DNA of 13,304 nt from Nitriliruptoraceae bacterium (GCA_007134165.1 SLLJ01000181.1:1-13304), one strand, 5' to 3'; shown: positions 1 to 6,791, counted from the first letter of the stretch. Notes: generated from the letters alone by a model not told the origin. Translations and numbers: made by a program.

Positions 1-76
1 ATCAAGGCCCCACCTAACGCGGACCCACCAGCCACCTCGGTGTAGGCGTGCAGTGCTGAAGCTCGACGTTGGGAGC
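1..76 (+). ncRNA. M-box (ykoK) Mg2+ riboswitch, 3' half only
   Basis: The window appears to start inside an M-box aptamer. The stretch GTGCAGTGCTGAAGCTC (48-64), followed by GACGTTGGGAG, matches the conserved 3' end of ykoK leaders as I remember it (in B. subtilis CAGUGCUAAAGCUCUACGAUUG). A small GC hairpin and a CCTAACGC segment lie just upstream, in the same order as in that family. The 5' strand of the closing helix, with the family's GUUAGGUGAGGCUCC-type motif, must lie before position 1, so the aptamer is truncated by the window edge. M-boxes bind several Mg2+ ions and commonly stop transcription of Mg2+ transporter genes when Mg2+ is plentiful. The context fits: an intrinsic terminator lies about 55 nt downstream and the next genes are mgtE, mgtC and mgtE. 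The family match is made from memory and was not scored with a covariance model. Confidence 0.8.
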
Positions 77-129
77 CGCTCGACCGCCCCGTCCGGGGTT
101 GGGAACGCGGGCCGGACACGAGTGGATGC

Positions 130-157
130 AAACCTCCCATGACGGGGAGGTTTTTTT
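130..157 (+). terminator. Intrinsic terminator of the M-box expression platform
   Basis: AACCTCCC (131-138) pairs perfectly with GGGAGGTT (145-152) around a six-base loop, followed directly by a run of seven T (151-157). This is the only classical T-tract terminator seen in the window. A competing pairing is visible: TGGGAG (70-75), at the 3' end of the aptamer's closing helix, is complementary to CTCCCA (134-139), the 5' arm of the terminator. This suggests an ordinary riboswitch switch: Mg2+-bound aptamer sequesters 70-75 and the terminator forms; unbound RNA forms the antiterminator and transcription continues into mgtE. The antiterminator is inferred from sequence complementarity only. 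Confidence 0.88.
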
Positions 158-461
158 CGTGGCCAGACGAGCGATCCATGCGTACCGACGCATGACCACC
201 GACGCACGCACACGGCGTGCTGACACAGAGCGAGGGAGGTGAGCCGCACTGGACGGCAGCAGGAGTTGTAGACCCGGGGGGCTTGCCCCCCCGCCCCGGT
301 CACCGGCATCCGAGTCCGGTGACCACCGTGTGAGCACCCGGCCTGGGCCGGGTGACTGTGCCGTGCCCTTGGCGTGCTGTTCGTGGCGTGGAGGTGCTTG
401 GCGTAGGTGACGGGTGCTCCCGAAGGCTCCGTGCATGAGGAGCCGCAAGGAGGACCGCATC
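158..461 (+). other. Long hairpin-rich 5' leader of the mgtE operon
   Basis: About 300 bases separate the riboswitch terminator from the first gene and hold no convincing gene. Instead there is a series of perfect short inverted repeats: a G6/C6 stem at 275-293, a nine-base-pair stem GGTCACCGG/CCGGTGACC at 298-324, an eight-base-pair stem CACCCGGC/GCCGGGTG at 335-354, and GGCTCC/GGAGCC at 425-444 immediately before the ribosome site. None is followed by a T run. They could pause polymerase, affect Rho or tune translation, or they may simply reflect high GC. A 16-codon ATG frame at 192-242 has no ribosome site. Confidence 0.45.
447..454 (+). promoter_or_regulatory. Ribosome binding site fixing the mgtE start
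   Basis: AAGGAGGA lies seven bases before ATG 462 (a second ATG follows at 465). The frame is also open back to 414, but that extension runs through the hairpin 425-444 and has no ribosome site of its own, so 462 is the preferred start. Confidence 0.75.
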
Positions 462-1331
462 ATGATGACCCAACTGGACCGCCGGCTCACCGAACGTGAC
501 CTGGCCTCGGCCAAGACGCTGCTCGATCGAGTTCCGACCCCGCAGTTGGTCGCGGAGTTGCGCGACCTCGGCGTGACTGAGCGGGCGGTGGCCTTCCGGT
601 TGTTGGACACCGCCACCGCCACGCTGGTGTTCGAGCAGCTCTCCCCCTCCGACCAGCGCTCCCTGCTGCTGGCGCTGACCCGGCCGGAGGCCGTGGAGGT
701 GCTCGGTGAGCTGCACGCCAACGATCAGGCCGACCTGATCGACGAGCTGCCGGCCTCCGTGGCCAAGCAGTTGCTCGGGCAGCTCGACGCCGCCGACCGC
801 GACCAGGTCGCCACGATCCTGGCCTACGAGCCGGGAAGCGTGGGCCGGCACGCCAACCCCAACGTGGTGGAGGCCCACGCCGCCGACACCGTGGCCATGG
901 TGCTGGGCAAGGTGCGCTGCTCTCCGCTGAATGCCGAGGAGATCACCAGCGTGTTCCTGGTCGACGGCGACCACCGCTACCTGGGGCTGGTGCGTCTGGC
1001 CGACCTGATCCGCGCCGATGCCGACCAGCCGATGGCGGACCTGGCGGATGTGACCGCACCGGCGGTGACCACCAGTGATGACGCGGCGGATGCCGGGCGC
1101 ATCCTGCAGCGCTATGACTTGGGCGCCCTGCCCGTGGTCGACGCCGACCGGCGGCTGGTGGGTGCCTTGGTGTTCGACGACGCGATGGACGCGATCAGCG
1201 AGGACACCACCGACACGATGCTGTCGATGGCCGGGGTCGCCGACCCCCGCCACCTCAAGGAGTCGGTCCGTTCCGAGAAGCTCATCCACGGCTCGATCGG
1301 CTACCCGTCAAGGTCCGCCTGGCGTTCTTGA
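462..1331 (+). CDS. mgtE: MgtE Mg2+ channel, first copy: N-terminal half (gene split by frameshift)
   Basis: This frame carries the cytoplasmic part of an MgtE magnesium channel. It has the helical MgtE N domain (roughly residues 15-125, with the recurring L.ELP/ADQADLIDELP type repeats) and a CBS-domain pair (roughly 130-255, with ALPVVDADRRLVGALVFDDAMD in the second CBS). In MgtE these domains sense cytosolic Mg2+ and gate the pore. The frame then ends abruptly at a TGA (1329-1331) just where the plug helix should lead into the first membrane helix. The pore-forming half continues in another frame from about 1308. Restoring one G between 1307 and 1308 (ccg-gtc-aag for ccg-tca-agg) gives a continuous 457-residue MgtE, the normal family length. 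It is the first gene after the M-box leader. Alone this half has no membrane segment. Whether the break is a real mutation or a read/assembly error cannot be decided here. Confidence 0.9.
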   Translation: MMTQLDRRLTERDLASAKTLLDRVPTPQLVAELRDLGVTERAVAFRLLDTATATLVFEQLSPSDQRSLLLALTRPEAVEVLGELHANDQADLIDELPASVAKQLLGQLDAADRDQVATILAYEPGSVGRHANPNVVEAHAADTVAMVLGKVRCSPLNAEEITSVFLVDGDHRYLGLVRLADLIRADADQPMADLADVTAPAVTTSDDAADAGRILQRYDLGALPVVDADRRLVGALVFDDAMDAISEDTTDTMLSMAGVADPRHLKESVRSEKLIHGSIGYPSRSAWRS

Positions 1332-1834
1332 TGGTCACCCTGATCGGTGGGCTCGCGGTCGGTGGGATCATCGACGCCTTCGAGGACGTGCTCGGCTCGG
1401 TGCTCGCGCTGGCCATCTTCATCCCGCTGGTCATGGACATGGGCGGCAACGTCGGCACCCAGTCGACCACGATCTTCGCCCGTCGTCTGGCGCTGGGACA
1501 CATCAACCTGACGAGGTTCCGCGGCCACCTGCTGCGCGAGGTGAGCGTCGGGCTGACCATGGCCGCCGTCATCGGCGTGGTCGGTGGTGTGATCGCCTTC
1601 CTGTGGCAGGGCGCCCCCAACGACGTGCCGGAACTCGGCATCGCGGTCGGGGTCGCGCTGGCCTTCTCGGTCACCTTCGCGACCTTCCTGGGCTTCGCGC
1701 TGCCCTTCCTGCTGATCAAGCTCGGCCTCGACGACGCCCCCGGTGCGGATCCGTTCATCACCACCATCAAGGACTTCACCGGCCTGGCCGTGTACTTCCT
1801 GATGGCTGCGTGGTTGCTCGGCATCTCGCTGTAG
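1328..1834 (+). CDS. mgtE: MgtE Mg2+ channel, first copy: C-terminal pore half (gene split by frameshift)
   Basis: This frame encodes the membrane domain of the same broken mgtE. Homology begins slightly upstream of the first usable starts (TTG 1328, ATG 1331), at about 1308. It shows the five hydrophobic segments expected of an MgtE pore, including the family signature PLVMDMGGNVGTQST and a last helix with TTIKDFTG. The aspartate of that last segment corresponds to the conserved pore aspartate of MgtE (D432 in Thermus thermophilus). No ribosome site of good quality precedes 1328/1331, which argues against independent translation, although the TGA of the first half overlaps the TTG/ATG (TTGATG), so coupled re-initiation is conceivable. 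Codon bias is the same as in the flanking genes, so the lesion looks recent or artefactual. Stop is TAG at 1832-1834. Confidence 0.88.
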   Translation: MMVTLIGGLAVGGIIDAFEDVLGSVLALAIFIPLVMDMGGNVGTQSTTIFARRLALGHINLTRFRGHLLREVSVGLTMAAVIGVVGGVIAFLWQGAPNDVPELGIAVGVALAFSVTFATFLGFALPFLLIKLGLDDAPGADPFITTIKDFTGLAVYFLMAAWLLGISL

Positions 1835-1859
1835 GCCAGCGGTCTGCCAGGTCAGCTGC

Positions 1860-1913
1860 CTGGCCCCGAACCCCTGGCCCCGAACCCCTGGCCCCGAACC
1901 CCTGGCCCCGAAC
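1860..1913 (+). repeat. 14-bp tandem repeat, almost four copies
   Basis: The unit CTGGCCCCGAACCC is repeated at 1860, 1874, 1888 and 1902, the fourth copy being cut after 12 bases. Copies are identical. The array fills most of the 97-base gap between the mgtE fragment and the mgtC-like gene and ends just before the ribosome site GGGAAGG (1918-1924). No internal palindrome or spacer is seen, so it is a minisatellite rather than a CRISPR. It probably arose by replication slippage; an effect on spacing or mRNA structure before the next gene is possible but not shown. Confidence 0.9.
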
Positions 1914-1931
1914 TTCCGGGAAGGTGCCGTG

Positions 1932-2645
1932 ATGATCGACGTCGAGGTGTTCGCCCTGCGCATCGCCGCCGCCCTGGTGCTCGGCGCCCTGATCGGGCTC
2001 GAGCGCCAGTGGCGCCAGCGGGCGTCGGGGCTGCGCACCAACGCGCTCGTGGCGACCGGCGCCGCCCTGTTCGTGCTGATGTCGATGGGCTTCGTCGAGG
2101 ACGAGGCCAGCCCGACCCGGGTCGCCGCTCAGGTCGTGTCCGGCATCGGCTTCCTCGGCGCCGGGGTGATCCTGCGCGAGGGCGCCAGCATCCGCGGAAT
2201 CAACACCGCCGCCACGATCTGGTGTGCCGCCGCGGTCGGGACCCTGGCCGGGGCCGGCATGTACGAGGTCGCCGCCATGGGGGCCGCCGGCGTCGTGCTG
2301 ATCAACGTGGTGCTGCGGCCGGTCGCCCGTGCGATCGACCGCGCACCAGCCGACGAGGACTCCGAGGTGGAGACCCTCTACCGCTTCCGTGCGACCTGCC
2401 GGGAGCCGCAGGAGGGGCACGTGCGGGTCCTGCTGGTGCAGGCGCTCGCCGGCCGCGGGTTCACGCTGCGCAGCGTGGAGTCCGAGGATCTGCCCGGCGG
2501 CGACCAGGTCGAGGTGCGCGCCGAGCTGTTGACCATGGGCCGCGACGATCCGCGGCTCGAGGAGGCGGTGAACCGGCTCAGCCTCGAGCCGGGGGTCACC
2601 GCGGTGCGCTGGGAGGTCACCAGCGCCACGACCCAGGAGATCTGA
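1932..2645 (+). CDS. MgtC/SapB family inner-membrane protein
   Basis: The protein (237 residues from ATG 1932; GTG 1929 would add one residue) is a clear MgtC/SapB family member. Signature elements in order are LVLGALIGLERQWR and GLRTNALV near residues 14-40, RVAAQVVSGIGFLGAGVI around 63-80, and GINTAATIWCAAAVGTLAGAG around 90-110, embedded in four to five membrane helices over residues 5-135. The rest (about 140-237) is a soluble alpha/beta tail resembling the ACT-like C-terminal domain found in many family members. MgtC proteins are induced by low Mg2+ and, where studied, act on membrane energetics or F1Fo ATP synthase rather than carrying Mg2+; the exact role here is unknown. GGAAGG (1919-1924) is a suitable ribosome site. 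It lies between two mgtE genes behind an M-box, which supports a role in Mg2+ stress. Confidence 0.93.
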   Translation: MIDVEVFALRIAAALVLGALIGLERQWRQRASGLRTNALVATGAALFVLMSMGFVEDEASPTRVAAQVVSGIGFLGAGVILREGASIRGINTAATIWCAAAVGTLAGAGMYEVAAMGAAGVVLINVVLRPVARAIDRAPADEDSEVETLYRFRATCREPQEGHVRVLLVQALAGRGFTLRSVESEDLPGGDQVEVRAELLTMGRDDPRLEEAVNRLSLEPGVTAVRWEVTSATTQEI

Positions 2646-2647
2646 GC

Positions 2648-3502
2648 ATGGCACCCGTCACCACCGACCTGGACCGGGACACGGTCCGGGCGCACCTGGC
2701 CACCACCTGGCGCCTGGCCGAGCACGCACTGGCCGCCTTCGCTGCCCACGACGCGCGCGGACTGCCGACCGTGCTGGCCGATCGCCTCGGGCGTGAGATG
2801 GACACGGCCAGGACCGCGCTGCGCGAGCGCAGCTTCACGGCGAGCCGGGACCGGACCATCGCCGCCTGGCTGCCCGAGGCCCTCGAGCTTGCGGAGCTCG
2901 CCAACCTGCTGGTCCGTACCTGTGCGCACACTGGACGATCGGGTGCTGCGGCCCCCGACGATCTCGAGGTGCCCGAGCAGGTGGCCCGGCTCGCGGCCAT
3001 CAGCCCCGGGCTCGCTTCCGCCCGCGTCGCGCTGGAGCTGGCGCGTGCCGCCCTCGCCGTGCCCGAGTCCTCCCGCTTCGCCATTTCGGCCCGGGAGTTG
3101 GTCACGACCACGCAACTGCACCTCGCGACCGCCGACACCCCCCGGCCGTGGTCGGTTTCGGTGCTCCACGTCGTCGAGCGGCTGTTGGACCAGACCGGAC
3201 CGGTCGGTGCATCGGTCCCCGCCGCGGTCGCCGAGGTGGTCGCTCCCCGACCGTTGGCGATCGTCGTCGTGGACCCCAGCACCCGGCCCGGGGATGGGGA
3301 CCCGGTGGCCAACGTCCCCGGCCTCGACGCTTCGGCGGTCACCGCCTCCCGCGCCGCCGGCCGGTGGTCGGTCCCGGCCCGGACCCCCACCGATGGCGAC
3401 CGTCTGGTCGTGCATCTGCCCCCTGACCGTATCGGACCGCTTCGTGCGGCCGCCCGTGATCCCGAGGCCACGGCCTCACCCCTGCCAAGGAGCCAACCAT
3501 GA
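2648..3502 (+). CDS. Uncharacterised protein in the Mg2+ operon
   Basis: I do not recognise this 284-residue protein. It starts two bases after the mgtC-like stop with AGGAG (2635-2639) eight bases before ATG 2648, and its stop overlaps the start of the next mgtE (ATGA at 3499-3502), so it is almost certainly translationally coupled to both neighbours. There is no signal peptide and no membrane segment. Residues 1 to about 190 look like a long alpha-helical bundle rich in Ala, Leu, Arg and Glu; the remaining hundred residues are richer in Pro, Val and Gly and include a strand-like PLAIVVVDPS. The helical part is loosely reminiscent of PhoU-type bundles, but I see no metal-binding PhoU signature, so no function is assigned. 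Its position suggests a cytoplasmic accessory or regulatory partner of MgtE/MgtC. A structural model would be the quickest test. Confidence 0.85.
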   Translation: MAPVTTDLDRDTVRAHLATTWRLAEHALAAFAAHDARGLPTVLADRLGREMDTARTALRERSFTASRDRTIAAWLPEALELAELANLLVRTCAHTGRSGAAAPDDLEVPEQVARLAAISPGLASARVALELARAALAVPESSRFAISARELVTTTQLHLATADTPRPWSVSVLHVVERLLDQTGPVGASVPAAVAEVVAPRPLAIVVVDPSTRPGDGDPVANVPGLDASAVTASRAAGRWSVPARTPTDGDRLVVHLPPDRIGPLRAAARDPEATASPLPRSQP

Positions 3503-4836
3503 CCACCGACACCCTGACCTTGCAGCAACTGGTCCGTGGACAGGACCCCCACCGGTTGCGTGCCTGGCTCGACGAGCAGGGCGCGCTCGACATTGCCGAG
3601 GAGCTGGTCCGGCTCGAGGATGAGGACCGTGCCGTGCCCTTCCGGCTGCTGCCCAAGGACCGGGCGCTGGCGGTGTTCGAGGCGCTGGACCCGATCCACC
3701 AGAAGGAGTTGCTGGAGGCGCTCGGGGAGATCGACGCCGATCAACTCTTCGGGCAGATCGACGCCGACGACCGGGCCCGGCTGATCGAGGAGGTGCCCGC
3801 CACCGTCGCCCGGCGGTTGCTCGCCTCCCTGCCGGCCGATTCTCGCGACAACACCAACCGGCTGCTCGGCTACCCCGAGGAGTCGGTCGGGCGCACGATG
3901 AGCCCGCGCTACGCCAGCGTTCGCTCGACGATGACCGCGGCCGACGCGCTGGCCAAGGTCCGTCGCGCCGGGCTGCGCAGCCGTGAGGTGCTGCTGCTGC
4001 CGGTCACCGACGATCAGCGTCGGGTGGTGGGCACGGTCGACCTCCCGGACCTGGTCACCGCCAGCCCCGGGACCACGGTGGGCGAGCTGACCCGCCCCGA
4101 CGTGTACTCGGTCCGGGTCGACGAGGATCAGGAGGTCGGCGCGCGGCTGGTGCAGGAAGCCGACCTGGTGGCGCTCCCGGTGGTCGACACCGAGGACCGT
4201 CTGCTCGGCGTGCTGACCGTCGACGACGCCATGGAGATCATCGAACTGGAGGAGACCGAGGATGCGATGCGCGCCGGTGGCCTCGAGCCGCTCGACGTCC
4301 CCTATCTCGAGGCCACCGTCTTGCGCCTCGCGCGTAAGCGGGCGGTGTGGCTGCTGGTGCTGATCATCGCCGCGGTGCTCACGGTCAACGTGCTCGGCTT
4401 CTTCGAGGACACCCTCGAGGAGGTGCTCGCCCTGGCGTTGTTCATCCCGCTGCTGATCGACACCGGCGGCAACTCGGGCTCGCAGGCCGCCACCGTGGTG
4501 ATCCGTTCGATGGCCGTCGGGGAGGTCCGCTTGTCGGACCTACCGCGCATCCTGCGCCGTGAGCTGGTGGTCGGCCTGCTGCTCGGGCTGATGCTCGGGA
4601 TCATCGCCGTGCCGGTGGTCTCGATCTTCTTCGGCCTGGACTTCGCGCTGGTGATCGGCTCGACCCTGCTGGTGATCTGCACCTGGGCGTCGTTCTCCGG
4701 CGGCCTGCTGCCCCTGGTTGCGCAGCGCCTCGGTGTGGACCCGGCCGTGGTGTCGGCGCCGGTGATCACGACACTGGTCGACGCCACCGGGCTGATCATC
4801 TACTTCCTCATCGCGCGAGCCGTGCTCGGGATCTGA
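3499..4836 (+). CDS. mgtE: MgtE magnesium channel/transporter, second (intact) copy
   Basis: A full-length MgtE of 445 residues (Thermus thermophilus MgtE is about 450). It has the cytoplasmic N domain at about 1-130 (EALGEIDADQLFGQI, RLIEEVPATVARRLL), the CBS pair at about 130-255 (ALPVVDTEDRLLGVLTVDDAME), a connecting plug helix, and five membrane helices from about 280. The pore signature PLLIDTGGNSGSQA starts at residue 317 and the conserved last-helix aspartate is D428 in TTLVDATG. MgtE dimers let Mg2+ into the cytosol and close when Mg2+ binds between the N and CBS domains. Start ATG 3499 overlaps the previous stop and has AAGGAG at 3487-3492. It is the last gene of the operon. With the first mgtE frameshifted, this would be the only functional MgtE encoded here. 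It is clearly diverged from the first copy, so the pair is not a recent tandem duplication. Confidence 0.96.
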   Translation: MTTDTLTLQQLVRGQDPHRLRAWLDEQGALDIAEELVRLEDEDRAVPFRLLPKDRALAVFEALDPIHQKELLEALGEIDADQLFGQIDADDRARLIEEVPATVARRLLASLPADSRDNTNRLLGYPEESVGRTMSPRYASVRSTMTAADALAKVRRAGLRSREVLLLPVTDDQRRVVGTVDLPDLVTASPGTTVGELTRPDVYSVRVDEDQEVGARLVQEADLVALPVVDTEDRLLGVLTVDDAMEIIELEETEDAMRAGGLEPLDVPYLEATVLRLARKRAVWLLVLIIAAVLTVNVLGFFEDTLEEVLALALFIPLLIDTGGNSGSQAATVVIRSMAVGEVRLSDLPRILRRELVVGLLLGLMLGIIAVPVVSIFFGLDFALVIGSTLLVICTWASFSGGLLPLVAQRLGVDPAVVSAPVITTLVDATGLIIYFLIARAVLGI

Positions 4837-4851
4837 CGCCCCTGGACACCG

Positions 4852-4896
4852 CAGCGACCCGGGCCGCTCGCGGGGGGCGAGCAGCCCGGGTCGCTG
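4852..4896. terminator. Large GC hairpin ending the Mg2+ operon
   Basis: CAGCGACCCGGG (4852-4863) is perfectly complementary to CCCGGGTCGCTG (4885-4896), and the interior GCTCGC/GCGAGC (4866-4871/4877-4882) extends the stem to a five-G loop with one mismatch. It sits 15 bases after the mgtE stop and just downstream of the convergent lipoprotein gene, so it could end transcription from both sides. There is no T run on either side; T-less hairpin terminators are often proposed in high-GC bacteria, so this is a likely rather than proven terminator. Confidence 0.65.
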
Positions 4897-4928
4897 TCAT
4901 CTGGTCGGGCCAGCAGGCCCGGGTCCGG

Positions 4929-5237
4929 CTAGAGGCCCTCAAGATCCGAGAAGGCGTCGGGGCACTCGCTCTCGACCGCCTCCTCGAGTTCCTGGTCGCT
5001 GAGTCCGGCATCCCGCTGGCGCTGCTCGAGGGCGTCGAACTCAGCCTCGAGTTCCTCGAAGCGCTCGAAGTTGTCCTCGTCGAGGAAGTCGAGGTTCATG
5101 ACCTCTTCGAACAGCGCGCAGGCGTCCCGCGCGATCGCTGTGGCCTCTCCGCCGCCACCGTCGCAGCCGAGCAGCAGCAGTGCGCCCACCACCGCGGCCG
5201 CCAGCGTCCGGGTCCTGCCATGCCTGTCTGGTGCCAC
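4929..5237 (-). CDS. Small putative lipoprotein
   Basis: This encodes a 102-residue protein with a short basic N-terminus, a hydrophobic stretch (residues 12-23) and a lipobox LLGC with Cys25, so it is probably exported and lipid-anchored. The mature part (about 77 residues) is very acidic and largely helical, with a Glu/Asp/Leu/Phe-rich segment that could form a coiled coil (NFERFEELEAEFDALEQRQ). Two cysteines besides the lipidated one (CALFEE and ESECPDAF) could form a disulfide outside the cell. The start is GTG 5237 with a GAAGG ribosome site seven bases upstream. It is transcribed toward the Mg2+ operon's end and lies downstream of the LCP gene on the same strand, separated by 129 bases. 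No family is recognised; function unknown. Confidence 0.8.
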   Translation of the reverse strand: MAPDRHGRTRTLAAAVVGALLLLGCDGGGGEATAIARDACALFEEVMNLDFLDEDNFERFEELEAEFDALEQRQRDAGLSDQELEEAVESECPDAFSDLEGL

Positions 5238-5366
5238 GGTTCCGCCTTCTCTCGTCGGTTGAGCCTCCGCGCTGGGGTGACGGTGGCGGATGCCGCCCTC
5301 GTCCGTCGGCAGGGGCCGATCTACGCGACCGTAGACGTTTCGCCGCCGGTCGCCAAGGGTCGGCGA

Positions 5367-6617
5367 TCAGTCACAGCGCTGGGCCACGGAACCGGCCGGG
5401 GGTGGATCGTCGAGCTCTGCTGGTGACGAACCACCGTCCGACGGCTCGACCGGTGCGACGGCGTCGTCCGGCAACATCCCTCCACCGGGCAGTGTCTGCT
5501 CGGGCGTTGCGTCCGGGTCCACCCCCGTCTCGAGCCACTGGAAGAGCTCCTGTGCGCGCTGCTCGTCGGGCTCGACGAGGTAGGCACCGTTGGACTCGCT
5601 GATCCTCGGAGTGCCCGGGATCACCTCGGTGTCGAGATCGCCGGTGAGCTGGCCACGGTGGGTGGACACCAACTGACGGATGCGGTTGAGGGTGAGCGTC
5701 CCGTCGAGTTGCACGGAGCGGGCGGTGGCGTCCGCGAGGCGCAGCAACCGCGGCAGGTCGGTGACCAGACCGAGCTCGGCGATCTGTGCGCGCAGTTCGC
5801 GCAGGAAGCGCTGCTGGCGGGCGATGCGGCCGTAGTCGTCGTCGAGCCCGCGGGCCCGCACGAAGGCGAGCGCGTCGACCCCGTCGAGGTGTACGCAGCC
5901 CTGGGGCAGGTCGAGGTTGGCCCGCCGGTCACGCAGCGGCTGGTCGAGCAGCATCTCGACGCCACCGATCGAGTCGACGATGTCGACGAAGCCACGGAAG
6001 TCGACCTTCACCGCATGGTCGATCGACAGCCCCGACCACTGGGTGATCGTCTGCACCACGCAACTCATGCCCCCGACGCCGTTGCTCTCCCCGATGCCGT
6101 AGGCGGCGTTGACCCGTCCCCGGGTGCCGTCGCAGCGGGTGACCAGCAGGTCGCGCGGCACGTTGAGCAATCGCAGGTTGTCGGCGGACGGATCCAGCCG
6201 GACCAGGGCGACCACCTCGGTGCGCTCGCCCCAGAAGTCGCCGGTGTTGAACTCTTCACGCTCTTCGGCCGTAAGCACCTCGCGGCTGTCGGAGCCGAGC
6301 ACCAGGATGGTCAGGGCCCGGGGGTCGGGATCGGGCAGGTCGAGCGCGTCGAGCAGGTCGTCCTCGAGCGGATCGTCGCCGGTGTCGATCGATGACCCGT
6401 CGTCGGTATGGGGGTCCACGGTGGGCGACTCGAAGGCCGGCTCGGGCATCGCTGACTCGTCGCCGAGTCCTTGCACCTCGATCCGGGTCAGCGACCGGTC
6501 GAAGGCGACCACGGCGACGACCGCCGCCAGCAGGACCCCAAGCGCCAGACCGCCGACGATCCACCGCCAACGGTGGCCGGTGGCGGGGTCGGCTGGCTGC
6601 TGCAGTTTATCGGTCAC
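5367..6617 (-). CDS. LytR-CpsA-Psr (LCP) family cell-wall glycopolymer ligase
   Basis: A 416-residue LCP protein. It has a short cytoplasmic N-terminus, one membrane helix (about 19-39), an acidic Asp/Glu/Pro-rich linker (about 53-99), then the extracellular LCP domain. Family motifs in order are ILVLGSDSRE (from 104), GERTEVVALVRLDP, LLNVPRDLLV, RVNAAYGIGESNGVGG, DHAVKVDFRGFVDIVDSIGGVEM, HLDGVDALAFVRAR and DDYGRIARQQRFLREL. These contain the Arg and Asp residues that bind the polyprenyl pyrophosphate substrate and metal. LCP enzymes transfer glycopolymers such as teichoic acid, capsule or arabinogalactan from undecaprenyl carriers onto peptidoglycan. The open frame runs far upstream through uppP, but the protein should start at GTG 6617 (VTDKLQQ), just before the membrane helix. 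The C-terminus is a Pro/Gly/Ser-rich low-complexity tail. It is divergent from the UppP-like gene, with a 174-base shared upstream region. Confidence 0.92.
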   Translation of the reverse strand: MTDKLQQPADPATGHRWRWIVGGLALGVLLAAVVAVVAFDRSLTRIEVQGLGDESAMPEPAFESPTVDPHTDDGSSIDTGDDPLEDDLLDALDLPDPDPRALTILVLGSDSREVLTAEEREEFNTGDFWGERTEVVALVRLDPSADNLRLLNVPRDLLVTRCDGTRGRVNAAYGIGESNGVGGMSCVVQTITQWSGLSIDHAVKVDFRGFVDIVDSIGGVEMLLDQPLRDRRANLDLPQGCVHLDGVDALAFVRARGLDDDYGRIARQQRFLRELRAQIAELGLVTDLPRLLRLADATARSVQLDGTLTLNRIRQLVSTHRGQLTGDLDTEVIPGTPRISESNGAYLVEPDEQRAQELFQWLETGVDPDATPEQTLPGGGMLPDDAVAPVEPSDGGSSPAELDDPPPAGSVAQRCD

Positions 6618-6791
6618 ACCGGTCCGTTCCCGTGACTGGATGCAGGCCGTCCGCGGGGACGTCGCGGCACCTCCATGCCTGGCATCGACACCACGGTAGC
6701 GTCTGCGCTCCAACGTCCCGGCGTTCGGCCCCCCACGGGCGGACAGGTCCGGGATCTCGCATCCGCCGAGCTCGGCTCTCGGAGGCTGGTC
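6618..6791. promoter_or_regulatory. Divergent promoter region between LCP and UppP-like genes
   Basis: The 174 bases between GTG 6617 (minus) and ATG 6792 (plus) must hold the promoters for both genes. A ribosome site GGAGG (6781-6785), six bases before ATG 6792, fixes the plus-strand start and argues against the in-frame ATG at 6675. No convincing -35/-10 pair or operator palindrome could be picked out by eye. Confidence 0.45.

Noticed and set aside
1..20. GTTAGGTGGGGCC on the minus strand, resembling the 5' motif of an M-box
   Set aside because: The plus strand shows a longer ordered match to the M-box 3' half, followed by a terminator and Mg2+ genes. The minus-strand likeness has no supporting second half within the window.
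192..242. Possible 16-codon leader peptide before mgtE
   Set aside because: No ribosome site precedes the ATG, there is no regulatory codon run, and a chance frame of this size is expected.
300..1289. Long minus-strand open frame (329 codons) opposite the first mgtE
   Set aside because: Its protein is His/Gln/Gly-rich low-complexity of the kind produced antisense to GC-biased genes, while the plus strand encodes recognisable MgtE domains.
1300..1335. Programmed ribosomal frameshift joining the two mgtE halves
   Set aside because: No X-XXY-YYZ slippery site is present and no stimulatory pseudoknot is evident; a missing base explains the data more simply.
1860..1913. CRISPR array
   Set aside because: Repeats are contiguous 14-bp units with no spacers and no cas genes nearby. 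The same applies to the 12-bp and 11-bp arrays.
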